Shown: positions 1-5,140 of the stretch, one piece after another | Layout: each line of letters begins with the position of its first letter | How positions within the stretch are numbered: position 1 is the stretch's first letter | DNA from: Candidatus Poribacteria bacterium | GTDB taxonomy: Bacteria > Poribacteria > WGA-4E > PCPOR2b | Reading direction: 5' to 3' | Assembly (NCBI GenBank): GCA_027296925.1 | Contig: JAPUIP010000417.1 | Span: 1-5,959, forward strand | Length of the DNA: 5,959 nt | Program-made: the position numbers and the translations under genes | Notes under the pieces: model-generated | What the model was told of the DNA's origin: nothing | Database searches by the model: none | What the model saw: the letters and a program-made list of their open reading frames with translations, nothing else

Positions 1-1
1 G

Positions 2-709
2 CCGATCATCATGGGTGATGCAGCGAAGGCGTTAAAGTATAAGGGACAGAACCCCAACTCAGACCACTGGAAGCCGATCGTCGATCTTGTCTTTGCGCTG
101 AATCGCTGCATGCCTCAACCACTGAACCAGTTAGATTTGCCGCTGCTTATCCCCATCCGCGAGGTTGTCGATGATGCGAAGGGTTTCTCAACGCTGTATG
201 GCAAGGCGCTTCAAGGCAGACTCGCCGTCGGGCAGCCCGTTGATATTGTCGGTAAAGGCGATCGAATCAAGACACGCTGCGTTGGATTGCGCTCGGACAA
301 CGCTTCTTCTGCCGGCGAAAATAGAGACGAACGTGAGGGGCACGGGGGCAGTGAAGTTCAGGTGGATGCTGAGCCGGGGTGGATTACCCCGGGACAAGTC
401 ATTTCAGAGCCGAAGCAGATTAAGTCACATACGGAATTTGAGGCGGTGGTTTACGTCATGACCCAGGAGGAGTGTGGAACGCATATTCCGCTTGTTGGGA
501 ATGATAAGCCGGAGATTTACCTCTGGACGATTGACGTTGTGGGGCACCTGCATCTGCCCTCCGAGGTTGCCATCATCAATGCGGGTGAACACGCGACCGT
601 GCGAATCTCGCTTGACGTGCCGATGGCAATGCAGGTCGGCACGCGATTTGAGATCAAAAAGATGCGTATGACAATCGGAAAAGGGGTTGTGACGAAAATT
701 GTGGATTAG
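2..709 (+). CDS. Divergent EF-Tu-like protein, C-terminal part (5' end outside window)
   Basis: The frame is open to the left edge and encodes 235 residues ending in TAG. It aligns by eye with the last ~230 residues of elongation factor Tu: the end of the GTPase domain (PIIMGDAAKAL against PIVRGSALKAL), domain II from about residue 41, and domain III from about residue 135. Domain III is recognisable from SHTEFEAVVYVMTQEECGTH, TDVVG-like TIDVVG, PMAMQVGTRFEI and TIGKGVVTKIVD. The ATG at 11 is probably internal, because homology extends upstream of it. Many conserved residues are changed. The G5 motif SAL reads DAA, the domain II GRGTVVTGR segment reads KGFSTLYGK, the GENVGVLLRG strand is replaced by a charged insertion, and YRPQFY reads DKPEIY. 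Canonical EF-Tu delivers aminoacyl-tRNA to the ribosome, but these losses suggest a paralogue with a different or reduced role. G1-G4 lie outside the window. No translation genes are nearby. The EF-Tu relationship is confident; the function is unknown. Confidence 0.85.
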   Translation, partial: PIIMGDAAKALKYKGQNPNSDHWKPIVDLVFALNRCMPQPLNQLDLPLLIPIREVVDDAKGFSTLYGKALQGRLAVGQPVDIVGKGDRIKTRCVGLRSDNASSAGENRDEREGHGGSEVQVDAEPGWITPGQVISEPKQIKSHTEFEAVVYVMTQEECGTHIPLVGNDKPEIYLWTIDVVGHLHLPSEVAIINAGEHATVRISLDVPMAMQVGTRFEIKKMRMTIGKGVVTKIVD

Positions 710-713
710 TATA

Positions 714-2726
714 TTACGGCTCACGCATTGCGTCTTCCGCATAAGCCCGCAAGACCTCTGCAATACTCCACGCCTGCGCGATACAGCCCCGCGGCGTGTG
801 GGGCTTATCCCCGTCGAAAATCTCCGAGATCGAACCAACCCCCGCTTCCTTCAGATGCCCGCCGAAAGCCGCAAGGAATTGTTTCGCCGCCTCGCGAGAT
901 TGGGAAGTTTTGCCATTCACCTTCATGTAGGCGGTGACGAACGGCCCAATCAGCCACCCCCAAACGGTTCCTTGATGGTAGGCGCTATCTCGATGATACG
1001 GATCGCCGCCGTAATACCCAACGTACTGTTCATCGTTCGGCGAAAGGCTGCGTAATCCGACGGGCGTTAAGAGGTCGCGGGTTACAACATCGAGGACTGG
1101 CCGATGTCGCTCTTCGGACAGAACGCTATGTGGAAGGCTGATTGCGAAGATCTGGTTCGGGCGAATAGAAGCGTCGGGCATTTCCCCATCGATGCAGTCG
1201 TAAAGACAGTTCGCTTCTGCATTCCAAAAGCGTTCGTTGAAATTCACCTGAGCAGTTCTTGCAAGTTTCGCGTACTCGGTGGAGGCTCCGGCATCCCCCA
1301 GTCTTTGTATGAGCCCCTCCATGACCTTCAGCGCGTTATACCAGAGGGCATTAATTTCAACGGGTTTTCCGTGTCGAGGCGTCACCACCCAATCCCCAAT
1401 CTTCGCGTCCATCCATGTCAATTGGACCCCTTCCATACCCGCAGAGATTAAACTATCTGTGCCCATACGGATGTTGTAGCGCGTTCCACGGAGGTGCCAT
1501 TGAATGATGTCCACAAGCGTTTCCCAAAGCTCATCGCGGATAAAGTCCAGATCATCAGTATATTCCAGGTATTTCGCGACGGCATAAAAGAACCAGAGGG
1601 TTGCATCGACCGTGTTGTATTCTGGTTCGTCGGCGACGTCGGGAAAACGGTTGGGGAGCATCCCTTGATCGCAATGTTGTGCAAATGCCCGCAGAATGCC
1701 TTGAGCAATTTCATATCTTCCCGTGACTAACGTCAGTCCAGGTAAAGCGATCATCGCGTCTCTACCCCAATCGGTAAACCAGTGGTATCCCGCGATAATG
1801 CTGTGTCGTTCCTCCCCGCGCTGAATCAGAAATTGATCAGCAGCGAGGGTTAGCGTTTCGAGGAAATCGTCCTTTCCACCGGGGACATCGCCCTTTCTCG
1901 TAGAACCATCGCCTCGATTGTGGAGCGCACGATGAACGATACCTTTGCGGCGATCGATTTCCACATTTCGCATCGACTCCCATTCCTCATTGGGTGGTTC
2001 TGTCGAGGCAATAATGGCAACGGTTTCTCCCGACTCTAGCTGTACAACCCACTCCCCCGGGCTGTACAGATCCTCATGTGCATCGAAACCGCGCGCGGCT
2101 TCCACCGGGTATTCAAAGTTCTTGTACCAACATGCCGAATCAGATTGGAATTCGCCAACAGAGGAATGGAGATAGAGTGTCGAAGGCGAGTCATACGGAA
2201 CGATCTGTACTGTATTGCCATCGATAGCTTCGACGTGTGTTTGAATGCCAGCGTTCTCGTAGTGCAAGCTGTGATGGTCACGTCCCGCAATCAACGGACG
2301 AAGGCACAGTTGGATTGGCGCTCCCGCTCGCAATGTGTAGGTGAGCACCGTCGTGTTTTGTCCATTCACCATCCAGAGCAACTTCTCCAGCACAATGTCC
2401 TGAATGGCATACTCCCATGTTGGCAGAGGTGACGGTGTGAAGGCTTGCAGAAATTTATACCCTTGTGGGTGGACAATGCCGGGATACTGATTGCAGGAGA
2501 GTTCATAATGCTCATCCCCGATGCATACCGTTTCCTCTAGCTTGGAGAGCAGGACACGTCGGCCAACCGGGGGCTGGGTCGCGGCAACCAGCAGCCCGTG
2601 ATAACGGCGGGTGTTGGCGCCAACGATGCTGCTCGATGCATAGCCGCCGATGCCATTGGTTTCGAGCCATTCCTTTTGGATCGCCGCTGCAAAATCACGG
2701 CAGATTTGGTGATCGAACTGGATCAT
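714..2726 (-). CDS. Glycogen debranching enzyme, archaeal/eukaryal type (amylo-alpha-1,6-glucosidase, GH133-like)
   Basis: This 670-residue cytoplasmic enzyme is expected to hydrolyse alpha-1,6 branch points of glycogen during breakdown. Residues ~1-280 form the N-terminal debranching domain, with the signature WLETNGIGGYASSSIVGANT (20-39) followed by RRYHGLL. Residues ~285-670 form the (alpha/alpha)6 glucosidase domain. Its motifs are GYHWFTDWGRDAM (313-325), YNTVDATLWF (370-379), WMDAK (438-442), VEINALWYN (456-464), RPNQIFAISLP (522-532), SAYHQGTVWGW (581-591) and SEIFDG (634-639). Acidic residues in these motifs probably include the catalytic pair; which ones cannot be settled here. The length suits a complete member of the family, and no break is seen. 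An in-frame ATG at 2750 would add eight residues but has no Shine-Dalgarno site. The ATG at 2726 has AAGAGGA 11 bases upstream and places MIQFDHQICRDF at the usual N-terminus. The gene is divergent from the lactonase and convergent with the EF-Tu-like gene. It is not a GlgX-type isoamylase: the GH13 motifs are absent. Confidence 0.95.
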   Translation of the reverse strand: MIQFDHQICRDFAAAIQKEWLETNGIGGYASSSIVGANTRRYHGLLVAATQPPVGRRVLLSKLEETVCIGDEHYELSCNQYPGIVHPQGYKFLQAFTPSPLPTWEYAIQDIVLEKLLWMVNGQNTTVLTYTLRAGAPIQLCLRPLIAGRDHHSLHYENAGIQTHVEAIDGNTVQIVPYDSPSTLYLHSSVGEFQSDSACWYKNFEYPVEAARGFDAHEDLYSPGEWVVQLESGETVAIIASTEPPNEEWESMRNVEIDRRKGIVHRALHNRGDGSTRKGDVPGGKDDFLETLTLAADQFLIQRGEERHSIIAGYHWFTDWGRDAMIALPGLTLVTGRYEIAQGILRAFAQHCDQGMLPNRFPDVADEPEYNTVDATLWFFYAVAKYLEYTDDLDFIRDELWETLVDIIQWHLRGTRYNIRMGTDSLISAGMEGVQLTWMDAKIGDWVVTPRHGKPVEINALWYNALKVMEGLIQRLGDAGASTEYAKLARTAQVNFNERFWNAEANCLYDCIDGEMPDASIRPNQIFAISLPHSVLSEERHRPVLDVVTRDLLTPVGLRSLSPNDEQYVGYYGGDPYHRDSAYHQGTVWGWLIGPFVTAYMKVNGKTSQSREAAKQFLAAFGGHLKEAGVGSISEIFDGDKPHTPRGCIAQAWSIAEVLRAYAEDAMREP

Positions 2727-2737
2727 GGTTTTCTCAT

Positions 2738-2744
2738 TCCTCTT
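2738..2744 (-). promoter_or_regulatory. Ribosome binding site deciding the start of the debranching enzyme
   Basis: AAGAGGA on the minus strand lies 11 bases before the ATG at 2726. The spacing is somewhat long. The alternative in-frame ATG at 2750 has no purine-rich site upstream (it is preceded by GATTGCATCTTGA), so this site favours the shorter protein. Confidence 0.5.
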
Positions 2745-2826
2745 GTGCATTCAAGATGCAATCGGTCCGGTTTGCAACCTCGCCTGGGGAGCGGCTGTCG
2801 GATGAGCCCTCCGTCCGATTGAGTCA

Positions 2827-2855
2827 AGTATACTGGAGGTGTAACATTTTTTCAA
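2827..2855 (-). promoter_or_regulatory. Sigma70-like promoter of the debranching enzyme gene
   Basis: On the minus strand, TTGAAA (2850-2855) is followed after exactly 17 bases by TATACT (2827-2832). These match the -35 and -10 consensus at 5/6 each. Transcription would start near 2820, giving a leader of about 94 bases before the ATG at 2726. It is the best promoter on this strand within the divergent gap. Confidence 0.7.
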
Positions 2856-2905
2856 GATTTTTCCATTTTCGTTTGTACTCCCTTTTGAGAGAGCGAGAAA
2901 AATCT
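2855..2905. repeat. 9-bp inverted repeat between the divergent promoters
   Basis: AGATTTTTC at 2855-2863 is repeated as its exact reverse complement, GAAAAATCT, at 2897-2905, with 33 bases between the arms. The left arm touches the -35 element of the debranching enzyme promoter. It could be a split operator or a chance match in AT-rich DNA; the sequence alone does not decide. Confidence 0.4.
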
Positions 2906-2963
2906 ACCGCCGTCAAGCAACACAGGATGGAAGAATTTATCGAGAGCGACTTCCGGATTTCCG

Positions 2964-2992
2964 TTGAAATACGATAGGAAATATGCTAAAGT
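2964..2992 (+). promoter_or_regulatory. Sigma70-like promoter of the lactonase-oxidoreductase pair
   Basis: TTGAAA (2964-2969) is followed after 17 bases by TAAAGT (2987-2992), which matches TATAAT at four of six positions. A TG one base upstream of the -10 hexamer (2984-2985) makes it an extended -10 element and compensates for the weaker hexamer. The predicted transcript starts near 2999, about 46 bases before the ATG at 3045. Confidence 0.5.
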
Positions 2993-3032
2993 CTTGTGTT
3001 GATTCCGGTCTGAACAAGAAACGGTAAAGTAT

Positions 3033-3037
3033 GGAGG
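3033..3037 (+). promoter_or_regulatory. Ribosome binding site of the SMP-30 gene
   Basis: A perfect GGAGG lies seven bases before the ATG at 3045. This fixes that start, which also places the conserved GEGPLW motif at the normal distance from the N-terminus. Confidence 0.85.
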
Positions 3038-3044
3038 ACGGACT

Positions 3045-3902
3045 ATGGAACCTGAATTGATCGCTGATTATGAATGTGTAACAGGCGAAGGCCCCCTATG
3101 GCACCCCGGCGAAAAACGGCTCTACTGGGCGGACATCCCCAGGGGCCGACTATTCCGTTATGACCCTGCAACAGGGAACCACGAGCAGTTTTACGAAGGT
3201 GAAGTCATCGGTGGATTCACCATTCAGGAAGATGGCGCGCTGCTGCTTTTCATGGCGAAAGGAGCCATCGCAATCTGGCGCGATGGCGAAATGCATTATA
3301 TCCATGAAGAGATTCCCGACGAACGTGAAACGCGGTTCAATGACGTGATTGCTGGCCCTGCCGGCCGGGTATTTTGCGGCACGATGCCAACCAAAGATCG
3401 ACTCGGACGGCTTTACCGACTCGACACGGACGGCACGCTGACCCAACTGCTGGATGACATTGGCGTCTCAAACGGTATGGGATTCACGCCGGACCGGAAG
3501 CAGATGTATTACACCGACTCTCCCAAGCTGGAGATCTATCTGTTCGACTATGACCAGGATACCGGCGCGATTGCCAATCAACGTGTGTTTGTCCAAACCC
3601 CTGAAAATGAAGGAATTCCGGATGGTATGACGGTAGACGCGGAGGGCTATGTGTGGTCCGCCCGTTGGGATGGCGGTTGTCTGGTCCGTTATGCTCCCGA
3701 CGGTAGCGAAGATCGCCGCATCACTTTTCCGGCGAAGAAGGTATCGAGCGCAATCTTTGGTGGCGAGGACTATACGGACATCTACGTGACGACAGCCGGT
3801 GGGGACAACAAAGCAGAAGAAGGGGCGGGAGCAGGCGGACTCTTTCGGCTGAATCTTGGCATTGCGGGCGTACCGGAGTTTCCTTCGCGAATTCAAGCCT
3901 GA
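3045..3902 (+). CDS. SMP-30/gluconolactonase-like sugar lactone hydrolase
   Basis: This 285-residue protein belongs to the SMP-30/gluconolactonase/LRE family, six-bladed beta-propellers that hydrolyse sugar lactones to aldonic acids with one bound divalent metal. The metal and substrate residues known from human SMP-30 have clear counterparts: Glu15 in GEGPLW (14-19), Arg97 and Asn99 in RFND (97-100), Asn143 in SNGMGF (142-147) and Asp193 in IPDGM (191-195). Family features continue with WSARWDGG (204-211), the YVTTAGG strand (247-253) and the closing GGLFRL segment (264-269). No signal peptide or membrane segment is visible, so it is probably cytoplasmic. The length is normal for the family and the active site appears intact. 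The oxidoreductase gene starts 70 bases downstream with no intervening promoter, so the two are probably cotranscribed. Such a pair could oxidise an aldose to its lactone and then open the lactone. The actual sugar is unknown, and some relatives use other lactones or esters. Confidence 0.92.
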   Translation: MEPELIADYECVTGEGPLWHPGEKRLYWADIPRGRLFRYDPATGNHEQFYEGEVIGGFTIQEDGALLLFMAKGAIAIWRDGEMHYIHEEIPDERETRFNDVIAGPAGRVFCGTMPTKDRLGRLYRLDTDGTLTQLLDDIGVSNGMGFTPDRKQMYYTDSPKLEIYLFDYDQDTGAIANQRVFVQTPENEGIPDGMTVDAEGYVWSARWDGGCLVRYAPDGSEDRRITFPAKKVSSAIFGGEDYTDIYVTTAGGDNKAEEGAGAGGLFRLNLGIAGVPEFPSRIQA

Positions 3903-3909
3903 ACTGATT

Positions 3910-3929
3910 TTGAAGGATGCACCCTTCGA
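3910..3929 (+). other. Small hairpin between the lactonase and oxidoreductase genes
   Basis: TTGAAGG (3910-3916) can pair with CCTTCGA (3923-3929) around a six-base loop, with one T-G pair. No run of T follows, so it is not an intrinsic terminator and does not argue against cotranscription. It might affect transcript processing or stability, or mean nothing. Confidence 0.3.
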
Positions 3930-3960
3930 CACACAGACACACCAAAACATCAAAATTTCT

Positions 3961-3965
3961 GGAGG
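3961..3965 (+). promoter_or_regulatory. Ribosome binding site of the oxidoreductase gene
   Basis: GGAGG lies seven bases before the ATG at 3973. It decides against the longer open frame beginning at 3856, which would overlap the end of the lactonase gene and add 39 residues unlike any Rossmann-fold N-terminus. Confidence 0.85.
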
Positions 3966-3972
3966 AACAGAA

Positions 3973-5037
3973 ATGGCAGTTACCAACAAAGTTCGCATCG
4001 CCGTTGTTGGCATGGGGATCGGCAAACCGAACGGGCGTGCCCTGGCAAAAAACCCGCGTGGACAGGTCGTTGCGCTTTGTGATCTGTTGGAAGATCGCAT
4101 GAAGGAATTCGCAGAAGAATTACCAGGAGAGGTTAAATTCTATACCGACTATAAGAAGATGTGTAAAGATCCGGAAATCGATGCCGTTTTTGTAGGGACG
4201 CCGAACCAGTGGCATGTGCCGATTGCACTGGAAGCGGTGCGAAACGATAAGCATGTTCTAGTCACCAAACCGCTTGCAGATTCGGAAAAAGCCGCAAAGG
4301 AGCTCGTCGCAGCCGCAGAGGCCGCCGGTGTGGTGAACATGATGTCTTTATCCACCCGGTTTGGGGCGGCATGTCAATATCTTGGGAATCTGGAACGGAA
4401 CGGGTATTTCGGCGACCTATACTATGCGAGGGCTCGCAGCGTCAGAAGAAACGGCATCCCCGCCTGGAATTTGGGTTTCATTCGGAAAGGCGGCGGTGCG
4501 TTTCGCGATATGGGTGTCCACGTCCTCGATGCTGTCTGGTGGATCTTGGGTATGCCCAAACCTGTAGGTGTGTTAGGCGCAGCCGGGGCGAAGTTTGGTC
4601 CGCGCGGCTTAGGGTATTGGAATGGCCAGAGCCCGCCGAAGAAAACCTATGAGCAATACGCTGCGGATGATTATGCCGGCGGTTTCATCCGATTTGAGAA
4701 CGGCACGGGGGTACAGGTTGAGAGCTTTTGGGCTTCGCATCAGCCGGGCGAGTTTCAGATTGAACTGTTTGGGACGGAGGCGGGTGGTAAATTCAGTCCG
4801 CTCACGCTCTACCGAACAGAGAATGGCGCATTGCAGGACATCAGCGTTGACCTACCGCGGAGCGGTCCCGAGGCCTGGAATAACCTCGCCGGGCATTTCA
4901 TCGAATGCATCCTGGATGGCAAAACGTGTGCTGCACCCCTGCGCCACGGACTCATCGTGCAGCAGATGATGGAAGCCCTGCTTCAGAGTGCAGAGCTCGG
5001 GAAAGAAGTACGCATAGAGGCAGCGGATGCAAACTAG
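3973..5037 (+). CDS. Gfo/Idh/MocA family NAD(P)-dependent oxidoreductase
   Basis: This 354-residue cytoplasmic dehydrogenase acts on a sugar, cyclitol or derivative. The N-terminal Rossmann domain (about 5-125) starts with VRIAVVGMGIGKPNG (7-21). CD at 36-37 puts an acidic residue at the end of the second strand, which usually favours NAD over NADP. GTPNQWHVPIALEAV (75-89) is the typical fourth-strand region. The C-terminal alpha/beta domain carries GGGAFRDMGVHVLDAVWW (173-190); the D-x-G-x-H-x-x-D pattern includes the His and Asp commonly lining the active site. The family's EKP motif reads TKP (98-100): the lysine is kept but the glutamate is replaced. The glycine loop is also a variant, with Lys18 at the third glycine position and an extra Pro-Asn. 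The length is normal and no signal peptide is seen. It probably shares a transcript with the lactonase upstream, which suggests an aldose dehydrogenase role. Substrate specificity cannot be read from sequence in this very broad family. Confidence 0.93.
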   Translation: MAVTNKVRIAVVGMGIGKPNGRALAKNPRGQVVALCDLLEDRMKEFAEELPGEVKFYTDYKKMCKDPEIDAVFVGTPNQWHVPIALEAVRNDKHVLVTKPLADSEKAAKELVAAAEAAGVVNMMSLSTRFGAACQYLGNLERNGYFGDLYYARARSVRRNGIPAWNLGFIRKGGGAFRDMGVHVLDAVWWILGMPKPVGVLGAAGAKFGPRGLGYWNGQSPPKKTYEQYAADDYAGGFIRFENGTGVQVESFWASHQPGEFQIELFGTEAGGKFSPLTLYRTENGALQDISVDLPRSGPEAWNNLAGHFIECILDGKTCAAPLRHGLIVQQMMEALLQSAELGKEVRIEAADAN

Positions 5038-5043
5038 AAATTC

Positions 5044-5072
5044 TTGTCACGGCATTGGGGCTGTGGTATAAT
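5044..5072 (+). promoter_or_regulatory. Near-consensus sigma70 promoter of the ferredoxin gene
   Basis: TTGTCA (5044-5049, 5/6) and a perfect TATAAT (5067-5072) are separated by 17 bases, with the extended -10 dinucleotide TG at 5064-5065. The -35 element starts seven bases after the oxidoreductase stop codon, so the ferredoxin can be transcribed independently. The start is expected near 5079, with a leader of about 60 bases. Confidence 0.85.
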
Positions 5073-5125
5073 TTGCGTGCGCGATTGCCCAAAATGGCGA
5101 ACGACGCAAGAGATTAGCGGCGCTC

Positions 5126-5131
5126 AAGGAG
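5126..5131 (+). promoter_or_regulatory. Ribosome binding site of the ferredoxin gene
   Basis: AAGGAG lies nine bases before the ATG at 5141. This start gives MAYIICEPC, matching the usual N-terminus of 7Fe ferredoxins, where the first cluster cysteine is near residue 9. Confidence 0.85.
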
Positions 5132-5140
5132 ACAGAAACG

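Larger units (their letters stand above)
2727..3044. other. Divergent intergenic control region (318 bp)
   Basis: No convincing gene lies here. The long plus-strand open frame that crosses it (2465-2977) is mostly antisense to the debranching enzyme and resembles nothing recognisable. The region holds a promoter for each flanking gene (minus 2827-2855, plus 2964-2992). Between them, over 2855-2905, is a 9-bp inverted repeat in an AT-rich tract. A GC-rich leader for the debranching enzyme (about 2727-2820) may be structured. The lactonase leader is short, about 45 bases. The back-to-back arrangement with ~110 bp between the two -35 elements leaves room for a shared regulator. Confidence 0.6.

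Noticed and set aside
425..838. 137-codon minus-strand open frame across the convergent gene ends
   Set aside because: It overlaps the EF-Tu-like gene and the end of the debranching gene in other frames, with no family resemblance.
2727..2750. Eight-residue longer start of the debranching enzyme
   Set aside because: There is no Shine-Dalgarno site ahead of the ATG at 2750, whereas AAGAGGA precedes the ATG at 2726 and the family N-terminus begins there.
2759..2821. tRNA gene suggested by a 7-bp closing stem with three inner hairpins
   Set aside because: At 63 nt it is too short. It lacks a normal T-loop (TTCRANY), a 5-bp anticodon stem and a CCA or discriminator context. A leader structure is the better reading.
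2465..2977. 170-codon plus-strand open frame across the debranching gene start and the intergenic region
   Set aside because: Over half is antisense to a confident gene, the product is rich in Arg, Cys, Ser and Trp like a shadow frame, there is no ribosome binding site, and it would run through both promoters.
3856..3972. 39-codon upstream extension of the oxidoreductase frame
   Set aside because: It overlaps the end of the lactonase gene, has no ribosome binding site and adds no recognisable sequence. The ATG at 3973 has GGAGG at ideal spacing and begins a normal Rossmann fold.
3903..3972. Intrinsic terminator between the lactonase and oxidoreductase genes
   Set aside because: A small hairpin exists at 3910-3929, but no T-run follows it and the stem is weak.
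3468..4100. 210-codon minus-strand open frame
   Set aside because: It is antisense to the lactonase and oxidoreductase genes, which both have clear family motifs. Its translation shows no recognisable domain.
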